This document shows, in pieces, positions 35,892 to 44,405 of a stretch of 61,735 nucleotides of DNA. The notes under the pieces are model-generated. The model did not search any database. It was not told the origin of the DNA and saw only the letters and a program-made list of their open reading frames with translations. Made by a program: the position numbers and the translations under genes. The stretch lies in the NCBI GenBank assembly GCA_947625985.1, contig CANQQF010000009.1, forward strand, positions 1-61,735. Reading direction: 5' to 3'. The first letter of the stretch is position 1; every line of letters begins with the position of its first letter. Origin of the DNA: an uncultured Clostridia bacterium (GTDB lineage Bacteria > Bacillota_A > Clostridia > TANB77 > CAG-508).

Positions 35892-36599
35892 TTGAGTAAA
35901 GAAACTAATAAAACTAAAAAAACTATAACTATAATAATATTTGCAACTATTGCACTAATAGTTGGAATTTTTGTATGGAACAATTATAATTCTAATCAAC
36001 ATTCTTATGATAATTATGAAGCTGAAAAAACTTCAACTGATAATGAAAAAAATAATGAAGAAAACGATGAAGAAAATCCATCTAATCAACCTGATCCAAC
36101 ACCTTTACCTTCTATTGATTCTCCCCCTACTATATCAGAAGAAATATTAGGAGCTTTTTCAACCAAAATATATAATCCTGATTCAGCAAGACAAAATAAT
36201 ATTAATATCACTTGCAACACATTAAATGATACTATTGTAAAAAATGGTGAAACTTTTTCATTTTGTAATACAGTAGGTCAAGCTACCTCTGCTAAAGGAT
36301 ATCAAAAGGCTGACATTTTCGATAAAAACGGTAATAAAAAGAAAGGTCTTGGTGGTGGTAATTGTCAAATAAGTTCGACTCTATATAATGTAGTTCTTTC
36401 AATACCGCAACTTAGTGTAACAGAAAGACACAAACATAGTAATTATGTTCCATATATTGAAAAAGGAAAAGATGCAGCTGTTGCATATGGAAGTTATGAT
36501 TTCAAATTTGTAAATCAAACAGGTTCTGATATTAAAATTGTTGCTTCATCTGATGGTAATTCTGTCAGTGTTGCAATTAATAAATTAGTACAAAATTAA
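35892..36599 (+). CDS. VanW-like membrane-anchored protein
   Basis: A 235-residue protein with one N-terminal membrane helix (about residues 11-28), an Asn/Glu/Pro-rich linker to about residue 78, and a C-terminal VanW domain: NGETFSFCNTVGQATSAKGY, GLGGGNCQISSTLYN, VTERHKHSNYVPYI and the closing AYGSYDFKFVNQTG. VanW domains occur in envelope proteins of Firmicutes; the biochemical role is not established. The start is taken as TTG at 35892 (AGGTGA 5 bases upstream); a GTG three codons earlier would overlap that site. A strong terminator follows. Confidence 0.85.
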   Translation: MSKETNKTKKTITIIIFATIALIVGIFVWNNYNSNQHSYDNYEAEKTSTDNEKNNEENDEENPSNQPDPTPLPSIDSPPTISEEILGAFSTKIYNPDSARQNNINITCNTLNDTIVKNGETFSFCNTVGQATSAKGYQKADIFDKNGNKKKGLGGGNCQISSTLYNVVLSIPQLSVTERHKHSNYVPYIEKGKDAAVAYGSYDFKFVNQTGSDIKIVASSDGNSVSVAINKLVQN

Positions 36600-36627
36600 A
36601 CAGTGAATATTTATTCACTGTTTTTTG
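36600..36627 (+). terminator. Terminator of the VanW-like gene
   Basis: ACAGTGAAT (36600-36608) pairs with ATTCACTGT (36613-36621), followed by TTTTTGTG. Confidence 0.8.
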
Positions 36628-36703
36628 TGTATAATTATTTATTATTTAACATATAGTTAAATAATGAATGAATATACTGAAAAAGAAATGGAGGAATTTT
36701 TAT

Positions 36704-37972
36704 ATGAAAATAAAACTAACTTATATGAGTATTATATTTTTATTAATTGTATACATATCCTTTCCTTGTTTTTCTGCAAACTCTTCAACAAAAGAAAATA
36801 TATATGTATGGTCAAATAGCGGAAATACAATAGAAACTACTTCATCTAATACTAATGAAGTACTAGAAGATACTTTTGCAGAAACTGAAAATAGTAATCC
36901 TTTAAATTTAGAATCAGGTTCAGCTATTTTAATAGAACAAACTACTGGTCAAATACTATATTCTCATAATATACATGAACAATTACGACCTGCATCTGTT
37001 ACAAAAATAATGAGTATCCTTTTAATAATGGAACAAATTGAAAAAGGAGCTTTAAATTATGATGATCAGATTCCTTGTTCTGAAACAGCATCTGCTATGG
37101 GAGGTTCTCAAATCTGGTTAGACACTACAGAAACTTTATCTGTAAGTGACATGCTAAAAGCAATTTGTGTTGTATCTGCAAATGATTGTGTTGTTGCTAT
37201 GGCTGAACATATAGCAGGCTCCGAAGAAGCATTTGTACAAATGATGAATGATAAAGCTAAAGAATTAGGTATGAATGATACAACTTTTAAAAATTGCCAC
37301 GGAATTGATGAAGATGGCCATGTTTCATCAAGCCATGATATAGCTTTAATGTCAAAAGAATTACTTAATAAATATCCTGAAATAACAAAATATACAACAA
37401 TTTGGATGGATAGCTTACGTGATGGAAAATCTGAATTAGTAAATACAAATAAATTAATTAGAAATTATGACGGTGCTACAGGTTTAAAAACAGGTTCAAC
37501 ATCATTAGCCCTATATAATCTTTCTGCTAGTGCAACACGTAATGGCCTTTCGCTAATTGCTGTTATAATGAAAGCTCCTTCAACTAAAGTAAGATTTGCA
37601 GAAGCTCAGAAATTGTTAGACTATGGTTTTAGCACTTATTCATTTAAAGAATTTGGTACTAAAGATGAAATTGTAACAAACATACCAGTATCTAAAGGAT
37701 TAAAAAATGATGTAAATTTAATATATGAAAATAAAGTTGGTGTATTATTAAAAAAAGGTGAAGATAAAAATATAAATCAAGAAATAACTTTAGAAGAAAA
37801 TATATCAGCTCCTATAACAGAAGGTCAAAAATTAGGTGAAATTCGTTATACTATGGATGGTGAAACATTAGCTACTTGTAATTTAGTTTCTTCGGAAAAT
37901 ATTGATAAAATTAATCTATTTTCTATGTCTAAAAAAATATGTTATAACTGGGTTAATCTATTAAGGAAGTAA
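36704..37972 (+). CDS. dacF: D-alanyl-D-alanine carboxypeptidase (DacF/PBP5 type)
   Basis: A secreted serine peptidase that trims the terminal D-Ala of peptidoglycan stem peptides. The 422-residue protein has a signal peptide (about 1-25, ending FPCFSANS) and the three penicillin-binding motifs: SVTK (98-101), SAN (158-160) and KTG (262-264). A C-terminal PBP5-like beta domain follows. It ends with SMSKKICYNWVNLLRK, a possible weak amphipathic membrane association. The ATG at 36704 has TGGAGG 8 bases upstream; an in-frame ATG at 36668 has none. The gene name is by type only. Confidence 0.9.
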   Translation: MKIKLTYMSIIFLLIVYISFPCFSANSSTKENIYVWSNSGNTIETTSSNTNEVLEDTFAETENSNPLNLESGSAILIEQTTGQILYSHNIHEQLRPASVTKIMSILLIMEQIEKGALNYDDQIPCSETASAMGGSQIWLDTTETLSVSDMLKAICVVSANDCVVAMAEHIAGSEEAFVQMMNDKAKELGMNDTTFKNCHGIDEDGHVSSSHDIALMSKELLNKYPEITKYTTIWMDSLRDGKSELVNTNKLIRNYDGATGLKTGSTSLALYNLSASATRNGLSLIAVIMKAPSTKVRFAEAQKLLDYGFSTYSFKEFGTKDEIVTNIPVSKGLKNDVNLIYENKVGVLLKKGEDKNINQEITLEENISAPITEGQKLGEIRYTMDGETLATCNLVSSENIDKINLFSMSKKICYNWVNLLRK

Positions 37973-37984
37973 CTTAACATAAAA

Positions 37985-38013
37985 TTGACTTTTCGTGCAA
38001 AAAATGGTATAAT
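37985..38013 (+). promoter_or_regulatory. Near-perfect extended SigA promoter
   Basis: TTGACT (37985-37990), a 17-base spacer ending in TGG, and TATAAT (38008-38013). It drives the 534-residue gene and leaves a leader of about 100 bases. Confidence 0.85.
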
Positions 38014-38020
38014 ATAAGAA

Positions 38021-38100
38021 GTTTTAATTAACATTTTTAATGATTACTATCATAATTAAAACGATAGTTCTTTATAAATGTTATTGGCATACCTTTTTTT
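38021..38100 (+). promoter_or_regulatory. Structured leader with two mutually exclusive pairings
   Basis: GTTTTAATT (38021-38029) can pair with AATTAAAAC (38054-38062). Alternatively AACATTT (38030-38036) can pair with AAATGTT (38076-38082). The leader ends in seven T residues (38094-38100) before the ribosome binding site. No known riboswitch class was recognised, and a regulatory role is speculative. Confidence 0.3.
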
Positions 38101-38120
38101 AACTTTTAAGGAGGAACTCA

Positions 38121-39725
38121 ATGATTAAAGGTATTAACACAGCATTAGTTATTATATTTTACGGACTATTGTACTATTTTTGGCTACCCACACTTTCTAT
38201 TTTTTATTTTGACGGTTTTCTATTCTTTGGAATTGGAATAGCACTTTTAATTTATCTTGTAAGCCTATGGAAAACAGAGGATTTCTTTACAAGTGGTTGC
38301 TTATTTGCATGTGCTGTAGTTGTTGTTGCTTTACTTAGTGTTGTTGGTTACATTTTAGGTTCAGGATTATTTAATTCAACCTCAATGTATAAACAAATCG
38401 GAGAAATTGAAGAAAAATCTTTCACAGAAGATTTGTTAGAAGTCGATGTTTCACAGATTCCAACTGTTGATATCGATCTTGCCAATAATCTAGCTGACAA
38501 AAAACTCGGAGAAGAGTTAGCACTTGGTTCACAAATGGAAGTTGGTGAATTTACAAATAAGCAGTCTGTTAATGGCAAGCTTATTTATACAGCTCCACTT
38601 GAACACAGAGGGCTCTTTAAATGGTTTAGCAACATGGGTGGTACTACTGGTTTTATTAGAATCAGTGCTACCAATTCAAATGATGTTGAACTGGTTAGAG
38701 ATGTAGATGGCAGACAGATAAATCTTAAATATATTAGAAGTGCTTACTTCAATCAAGACTTAAAACGTCATTTAAGATTTAGTGGGTTTTATAACGTAAA
38801 ATTGACAGAATACAGCTTCGAATTAGATGATTCTGGTAAACCTTATTGGGTAGTGACTACAGCACGTAACACTACTCTATGGCAGAATCCTGAAGCTACA
38901 GGCGTTGTTGTTTGTGATCCTGAAACTGGTGAATGCACATGGTATGACGTTAAAGACGCACCGTCATGGGTTGATATAATTCAACCAGAAAGTTTCGTCA
39001 TCAATCAGATTAAAAACTATGGCAAATATGTTCATGGTTTTTGGAACTTTTCTGATAAAGACAAACTTTCGATGACGGAGCACATAACAACCGTCTACAA
39101 CGAAGGTAGTTGTTACTACTACACAGGTTTAAGTTCAGTTGGTAGAGACAACGGAACTGTTGGATTTATTTTGGTTAATACAAGAACAAAAGAATCCAAA
39201 ATTTACCGTATGGTAGGAGCTACTGAAAGTGCCGCGATGAGCAGTGCTGAGGGTAAAGTACAAAATATGGGATATTATTCTACTACTCCGATACCTTTAA
39301 ATGTATCAGGAATACCTACTTATTTCTGTACTTTAAAGGATAACGAGGGACTTGTTAAAGCATACGCTATGATTAACATAGAAGACTATTCCATAGTTGA
39401 AACTGGCTCAACAATTCCTGAAGCTCGAAGAGCTTATATAAATGCTGTAAATAATAGTGGTGCATCAGTTGATTTTAGCAGTAATCTTGGTGAATTTTCT
39501 GTTTCTGGACCTGTAACTCGATTTGGTACAAATATAGAAAACGGAAATACATATTATTACATGGTTATAAACAACGATACATCTAAATTGTTTTTAGCAT
39601 CTTATACTGTATCTGATGAGCTTCCAGTTACCCGTGAGGGTGATCAAGTAACAGTAACATATGTTGATGAATCAAGTAGTACAATTAATATTTCTAGCTT
39701 TGATAACTTAGGTATTCAGAACTAG
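38121..39725 (+). CDS. 534-residue membrane protein of unknown function with atypical composition
   Basis: Not recognised. Two or three N-terminal helices lie in the first 85 residues (INTALVIIFYGLLYYFWLP, GFLFFGIGIALLIYLVSL, LFACAVVVVALLSVVGYIL). A long soluble part follows, probably outside the cell, with many aromatic beta-strand segments (for example KPYWVVTTARNTTLW, CDPETGECTWYDV, GSCYYYTGLSSVGRD, TPIPLNVSGIPTYFCTLKD). Its codons differ from neighbours: CTG, GGC, CCG, CGT and GCC are used noticeably more often than in adjacent genes. That suggests a different origin or expression level. AAGGAGG lies 8 bases before the ATG. Confidence 0.75.
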   Translation: MIKGINTALVIIFYGLLYYFWLPTLSIFYFDGFLFFGIGIALLIYLVSLWKTEDFFTSGCLFACAVVVVALLSVVGYILGSGLFNSTSMYKQIGEIEEKSFTEDLLEVDVSQIPTVDIDLANNLADKKLGEELALGSQMEVGEFTNKQSVNGKLIYTAPLEHRGLFKWFSNMGGTTGFIRISATNSNDVELVRDVDGRQINLKYIRSAYFNQDLKRHLRFSGFYNVKLTEYSFELDDSGKPYWVVTTARNTTLWQNPEATGVVVCDPETGECTWYDVKDAPSWVDIIQPESFVINQIKNYGKYVHGFWNFSDKDKLSMTEHITTVYNEGSCYYYTGLSSVGRDNGTVGFILVNTRTKESKIYRMVGATESAAMSSAEGKVQNMGYYSTTPIPLNVSGIPTYFCTLKDNEGLVKAYAMINIEDYSIVETGSTIPEARRAYINAVNNSGASVDFSSNLGEFSVSGPVTRFGTNIENGNTYYYMVINNDTSKLFLASYTVSDELPVTREGDQVTVTYVDESSSTINISSFDNLGIQN

Positions 39726-39790
39726 ATATTATAGTACACATGCATCAATAAAGAACTATTTATTCTAGAGTATTTCTTTTAGAATAAAGG

Positions 39791-39828
39791 AAGAGGGTCT
39801 CCTATTTCTTATAGGATTCCCTCTTTTT
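39791..39828. terminator. Bidirectional terminator
   Basis: AAGAGGG-CTCCTAT pairs with ATAGGA-CCCTCTT across a five-base loop, followed by a T-run. It sits between the convergent 534-residue gene and gerW. A weaker hairpin (TTATTCTA/TAGAATAA) precedes it. Confidence 0.8.
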
Positions 39829-40474
39829 AATCGTCTAAATCAATGTCATCATCTATCTCTCCTGTTTCGTCATATTCATATTCATATTGTACTTTTTTTC
39901 TGGCTTCTTTCTCAGAATCTTTTCTTCTTTTTTCTTTTTCATCTTCTACTCTCTTTTGAATTTTATTTTTTGTATTTGATTTAGTGTCACTAGAGTTATT
40001 TTCATTTATTTTCTTTGAAGCTTTTTCAATATGATTAATTAATTTATTTGTTTCTTCTTTTTTATTTTGAACACATTTATTAATCATATTATTTGTTTTT
40101 TCCATTAATTCAGGTATATAATCTAATAACTTGTCTAATGATGAACTATGAGCTACTGGCATTAGTTTTACATTATTTTGTTGGATTACCAAAAATGCTA
40201 TAGGATTAATTGATACTCCTGCTCCTGAACCACCGCCAAATGGTAATCTATACTGTATTTCTTCTTCTTTATCCTTTTTTTGATATTCATCAATAGTTTC
40301 ACCTTTAAACTCACTTCCACCTGCTGCAAATCCAAATGAAACTTTTGAAATAGGTATAATAATTATATTATTTGATGTTTCAATTGGTTCCCCTATAATT
40401 GTATTAACATCAATCATATTTTGTATGCTATTCATAGCTGTGGTCATAAGACCTTCTATTGGATGATCTGACAT
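39827..40474 (-). CDS. gerW: GerW family sporulation protein (YtfJ)
   Basis: A 215-residue protein of the YtfJ/GerW family, which in Bacillus is made in the forespore and needed for spore germination. The conserved core is MSDHPIEGLMTTAMNSI, VNTIIGEPIE, IIPISKVSFGFAAGGSEF, LPFGGGSGAGVSINPIAFLVI and VKLMPV. The C-terminal 80 residues are an unusual, highly charged lysine/glutamate extension ending in DDDIDLDD. Its promoter resembles the sigma-G type. In many Clostridia ytfJ follows a DUF2953 gene directly; here about 5.4 kb of surface genes and an RNA candidate separate them. Confidence 0.92.
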   Translation of the reverse strand: MSDHPIEGLMTTAMNSIQNMIDVNTIIGEPIETSNNIIIIPISKVSFGFAAGGSEFKGETIDEYQKKDKEEEIQYRLPFGGGSGAGVSINPIAFLVIQQNNVKLMPVAHSSSLDKLLDYIPELMEKTNNMINKCVQNKKEETNKLINHIEKASKKINENNSSDTKSNTKNKIQKRVEDEKEKRRKDSEKEARKKVQYEYEYDETGEIDDDIDLDD

Positions 40475-40512
40475 GTTTATTCACTCTCCTCAATGATTTT
40501 TTCGTATATATT

Positions 40513-40543
40513 TAATATGTGTAATTTTTGGATTTTTTATACA
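40513..40543 (-). promoter_or_regulatory. Sigma-G-like promoter of gerW
   Basis: Minus strand TGTATA (40538-40543), an 18-base spacer and CATATTA (40513-40519). This resembles the forespore sigma-G pattern (TGnATA / CATAnTA, 17-18 base spacing) and gives a leader of about 30 bases. It matches the known forespore expression of gerW homologues. Confidence 0.55.
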
Positions 40544-40603
40544 CAAACACTAATTTTTTATTTATAAATATATAAAAATTTATTTTTCTTTTTTGTCTAT
40601 ACA

Positions 40604-40647
40604 ATAAAAAAAATAAAAGAAAAGTTATAATAACTTTTCTTTTATTT
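40604..40647 (-). terminator. Terminator of the small RNA candidate
   Basis: An 18-base perfect stem with a single-base loop, followed on the minus strand by further T residues (40610-40606). Confidence 0.7.
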
Positions 40648-40746
40648 GTATAACCTTTTAATTAGTGGTACATAATAACAAGTAAAAACTCTTCTGCTAT
40701 TATTATCACTTATAGAGAGATTCATAAAGACTTTTATAAATCTTCT
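40604..40746 (-). ncRNA. Candidate small RNA (about 140 bases)
   Basis: This lies in a 415-base gap without an obvious gene. A good minus-strand promoter (40753-40781) is followed about 100 bases later by an 18-base perfect hairpin with a one-base loop (40611-40628 with 40630-40647) and a run of Ts, so a discrete transcript of about 140 bases is predicted. An imperfect direct repeat (GCAGAAGA core) occurs near 40688-40703 and again at 40741-40748, where it spans the predicted start. A 27-codon frame (starting MNLSISDNNSRRVF) lies inside but has no ribosome binding site. No known RNA family was recognised. Confidence 0.45.
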
Positions 40747-40752
40747 GCCATT

Positions 40753-40781
40753 ATTTTACTATAAATAATATAATATTTCAA
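40753..40781 (-). promoter_or_regulatory. SigA promoter of the small RNA candidate
   Basis: Minus strand TTGAAA (40776-40781), a 17-base spacer and TAAAAT (40753-40758). No protein gene begins downstream before the terminator at 40604-40647. Confidence 0.6.
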
Positions 40782-40842
40782 TATTTTTATAAAAATTTTT
40801 TTCGTATAATTTCTTAATTCTTTTTTATTTTTCTTGCTGTGC

Positions 40843-40884
40843 AAAAAAAAAGAACAATGTGTTTTTTCACATTGTTCTTTTTTT
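40843..40884 (-). terminator. Terminator of the dockerin gene
   Basis: CACATTGTTCTTTTTTT (40868-40884) pairs with its complement at 40845-40861 around a six-base loop. A T-run of eight or more follows on the minus strand, just after the dockerin stop codon. Confidence 0.8.
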
Positions 40885-40889
40885 AGTTA

Positions 40890-43800
40890 TTATTTTATAT
40901 TTCCTAAAGTAACTTGTGATTCTAGAGTAATTCCTCCTATTGTTATATCGTCACTATCTGCAGCTGCAGTAGTAAATGTAGCAGCAGGATTAGAACTATT
41001 TAAGTTAAAGTCTTTAATATATTTCATAACTGCTTCATAGTTTTCTTCATCTACAACAGCATGTAAGTGTGTATCATCTGAAGTATCTTCTGTTATCTCT
41101 TCTAATGTATAATTTCTTAATTCTACATCTGCTAATGCAACTGGTGCTTTAGTTGCTGCTTTAACATGAAGAGATGTAATTTTTCCATTTAATTTAACTG
41201 ATTTTGTTACATCAGCTAATTTAGGACTACTTATATCAACTGTGCTACCAGCAGTACCACCATCAACATCAAGTGTTAAGCTTCCTTTTATACCTTTAGC
41301 ACTAGTTACAGAAACAGCTCCACCTTTTTTAGATGTAATTGATACGTTTCCAGCATATACAGCATTTTGAGCAGCTGTAACATCTGTAAATGTTAATTGT
41401 ACACCATTTCCAGTTTGACTATTGAATGTTAATGAATTTGAGGCACTTTCTGTATCAACTTGAACTTCAAATGCTGAATCTGTATCAGTTGTCTTTAATG
41501 ATGTTTCACCTTTTGAAATTACATCAACTTTGTTTATTGTAGTTGTTCCTGAAACATTTACAATTTGGTCAGCAGCTGTTAATACATCAGCTCCATTTTC
41601 TAGTGTAACATCATTACTTGATAATGCTGAAACATCAACATAACCTTTCTTTACAACAAGTTTAGCTCCTGTTGCTAAATGACTAACAGTTGTTTTATAA
41701 GCATCTCCTGTTAATTCTATAGTCATATTTTCAAATGCAGTACCACTGAAATCTTTTGTTGATTGTGCTTCATCATCTGCTACTGTTATAGCTACTGTAT
41801 CTTCTGTTAATGAATTAATTTTATCTCCAACTACAACTGGTGTATTAGAATCTGTTAAAACTGCATATGCTTTATTTAATAATTCATTTGGATAATATTT
41901 ATCAAAATTTGTTCCTTTTTCATATTGAACTCCGTTGATATATAATCCATCAACAGAATCAAGTCCAGAACTTGTTTTAACTATTACATTTGATGTAGAT
42001 TCACCATCTTCAGGTTTATCTGCTTTAACTTCTACATTAGTTAAGCTAGAAATTCCTTCTACCTTAGTAATACCAGCAACTGCATCATCATATTCCATTT
42101 CTCCATGGTCTCCATCAACATCTACAGTTAATAAGAATTTATAATTATGATCTGCTTCTAATCCTGATACTACAACTTCTCCATCTTCATTAGTTGTTAC
42201 TGTATATTTAGATGGATCTAATTTTCTATATCCTGGTGTAGCATCATGTACATCTGGGTCTGGATCATCTTGTCTATATACTATTACACCATATGTTACA
42301 TTTTCTTTATTTCCGAAATGTAATTGTGTATCATCTACTGTTATAGTTGCAGTATTTGTTGTTGTTGCAACACTATCTATAGCATTAGCATCTAATGTAA
42401 AGTAATCTTTTGCTGTTGATACTGGGTCAGATTCTAAATAATGGTAATCTGTTGTTGGTTTTACTGTTACAGTAGCTTTATATAATGTATTTGGAGTTAA
42501 AGAACTACTAACTTTTCTTGCATTTTGAAGATCATTTCCATCTTCATCTTGTGCAGGAGTAGCTGCTGTTAAGCTTGAAGATTTATAAGCACCTTTTCTA
42601 TCATTTCCACCACTTGGATCCCATTCTTCAATTACAACATCAAAACTATATTTATCTTTAACATCATCTGCTAATGTTGGATAATCCCAAGTTATAATTG
42701 TACCTTCTTCAGTTGTCTCAAATTTTACATTTGCAACTGAATTCATTTTTGTTATAGTTACAAGTTCTTCTTCAGTTGTTGTTGCCTCAGAATCTTTTGA
42801 TGTACCTGTAGCATTACCTTTAACTACAACTGAAATATAATACTCACCTTCACCATATTCTTCTATATATGGTCTAAGATCAAAATTTGCTGTATTAGTC
42901 TTAATTTTTGCTGGTTTTTGATCAATTACTTCTCCATCTTTATATAGTGTTACAAGGTATGTATTACCAGTATGATCTGTTACATCCCATTTATATTTTG
43001 TATTTGTATAAGAAGTTAATTTTGGAACAGTTATATTTGAAACAGCTTCTTCAGGTGCAACTGCAACATCTTTAACTATAGTAGTTGTATATTTTTGTGA
43101 TTCGTTTCCATATTCATCTACTACATAGAATTCTACATCATATGCTGTAGCTGGATCATCTTTTAAATCAGATGCTATTTGTCTATTTTCTAATTTATTG
43201 TTTACTAAATCAAGAGTTGTATAATCTGCTGGATAAGAACCACTTGGTAACTCTTTGTAACGATAATTTACTTCTACAACTTTTCCACCTTCTTTACGAA
43301 CACCTGTTAAAGTCATAGTAGCTGTTTTTGATCCAGAACGTTTTGTTGTATAATCTCTAGCTACTGGTTTAGCTTTATGAATTTCAATTGTTGTTGTAGC
43401 TAATTCTTCACCTGTAGCGTCATCAGTAATAATTACTTCAAATGTACCTTCTCCTGGTAATTCATCTAAACCACTCTTATTTTGAGTATCTGTAGAATGG
43501 TCATCTCCTATTAAATCAATAAAGTGTTGTGTTTGATGATCTGCAATCGTAACTCCTCCATTTGCAGAAAGACGTACATATTTTTCAGTTCCATCTTCTT
43601 GTGGTACTTTTACAAATACATGTACTGTTTTTTCTTCTTCAGCACTTGGTGTTGAAACTTTAAGTTTTAAATCACCGTTGGTTGTTGTTAAATTCTTACT
43701 ATTTACACATTTAACTGCTTCTTTATCAGCATTAACTAATCCTTCTACAACATATCCAGATGGTGTTGGTTCATCTTCTTGTGGTACTTCTGGTGGATTG

Positions 43801-44321
43801 TTAATTGGTTTTTCTACATTTCCAAATACATATTTTTGTACATAAAGTGCATCTGCAGAAGTTATTTTTCTTTCTGTTGCTCCAACTTCACGATCTACAT
43901 CAGATGCTTCTATTTGTACTGGATCTAAATCTGCATTTCCAAATACATATTTTTGAATTTCTAAAGCATCTGCAGAAGTTATATTTCCAGTTTTGTTAGC
44001 ATCTCCCCATATAACAACTTTATATTGTGTTCCGTCTTCAACTTGGAATATAGTTCCTGTTTTTATTTCATAGTCTTCAGCATAAGTTGTTTTTCCATCT
44101 ATTGATGTTAATTCATAATTTTTTTGAAGATCACTAACTGTTACTTTATCACTACTATCGTTTAGTATAAATGTTGCTACATTTTCACTTGCAACTAAAG
44201 AATCAGCTTTAAAATTTCCATATGGAGTTGTAGGAGTATCAGCAGCTAGTGATGTTCCCATTACTCCAGTTGTTAGCATTCCTGCTAATGCTAATGATGA
44301 TAAAAATCTAAAATTTTTCAC
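40890..44321 (-). CDS. Large secreted protein with dockerin domain and Ig/FN3-like repeats
   Basis: A 1143-residue exported protein. A signal peptide (residues 1-27, ending SLAADTP) is followed by a small beta domain, then a type I dockerin-like pair: WGDANKTGNITSADALEIQ (105-123) and VDREVGATERKITSADALY (142-160), each closing with QKYVFGN. The rest is beta-rich: several Ig or FN3-like modules (about 190-760), then a serine/threonine/valine-rich, beta-helix-like C-terminal part. There is no catalytic domain that I recognise, no LPxTG and no membrane anchor, so surface retention would come from the dockerin. The start is GTG at 44321 (AGGAGG 8 bases upstream). It follows the cohesin gene in the same operon. 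Low cysteine content fits extracellular life. Confidence 0.85.
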   Translation of the reverse strand: MKNFRFLSSLALAGMLTTGVMGTSLAADTPTTPYGNFKADSLVASENVATFILNDSSDKVTVSDLQKNYELTSIDGKTTYAEDYEIKTGTIFQVEDGTQYKVVIWGDANKTGNITSADALEIQKYVFGNADLDPVQIEASDVDREVGATERKITSADALYVQKYVFGNVEKPINNPPEVPQEDEPTPSGYVVEGLVNADKEAVKCVNSKNLTTTNGDLKLKVSTPSAEEEKTVHVFVKVPQEDGTEKYVRLSANGGVTIADHQTQHFIDLIGDDHSTDTQNKSGLDELPGEGTFEVIITDDATGEELATTTIEIHKAKPVARDYTTKRSGSKTATMTLTGVRKEGGKVVEVNYRYKELPSGSYPADYTTLDLVNNKLENRQIASDLKDDPATAYDVEFYVVDEYGNESQKYTTTIVKDVAVAPEEAVSNITVPKLTSYTNTKYKWDVTDHTGNTYLVTLYKDGEVIDQKPAKIKTNTANFDLRPYIEEYGEGEYYISVVVKGNATGTSKDSEATTTEEELVTITKMNSVANVKFETTEEGTIITWDYPTLADDVKDKYSFDVVIEEWDPSGGNDRKGAYKSSSLTAATPAQDEDGNDLQNARKVSSSLTPNTLYKATVTVKPTTDYHYLESDPVSTAKDYFTLDANAIDSVATTTNTATITVDDTQLHFGNKENVTYGVIVYRQDDPDPDVHDATPGYRKLDPSKYTVTTNEDGEVVVSGLEADHNYKFLLTVDVDGDHGEMEYDDAVAGITKVEGISSLTNVEVKADKPEDGESTSNVIVKTSSGLDSVDGLYINGVQYEKGTNFDKYYPNELLNKAYAVLTDSNTPVVVGDKINSLTEDTVAITVADDEAQSTKDFSGTAFENMTIELTGDAYKTTVSHLATGAKLVVKKGYVDVSALSSNDVTLENGADVLTAADQIVNVSGTTTINKVDVISKGETSLKTTDTDSAFEVQVDTESASNSLTFNSQTGNGVQLTFTDVTAAQNAVYAGNVSITSKKGGAVSVTSAKGIKGSLTLDVDGGTAGSTVDISSPKLADVTKSVKLNGKITSLHVKAATKAPVALADVELRNYTLEEITEDTSDDTHLHAVVDEENYEAVMKYIKDFNLNSSNPAATFTTAAADSDDITIGGITLESQVTLGNIK

Positions 44322-44351
44322 TTTTCATTCCTCCTAAAAGTTATTTCATTT

Positions 44352-44382
44352 AGGAAAGTACATATTTATAATGTACTTTCCT
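44352..44382. promoter_or_regulatory. Intergenic stem-loop between the cohesin and dockerin genes
   Basis: A 12-base perfect stem (AGGAAAGTACAT with ATGTACTTTCCT) and a seven-base loop. On the minus strand it is followed by AAATGAAATAAC rather than Ts, so it looks less like a terminator than an mRNA-stability or processing element setting the ratio of the two products. Confidence 0.5.
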
Positions 44383-44405
44383 TTCATTATAATTACCTAT
44401 TTTAA

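Noticed and set aside
41935..42144. Plus-strand frames inside the dockerin gene
   Set aside because: They are low-complexity Ser/Thr translations of the reverse strand of a repetitive gene, without start signals.
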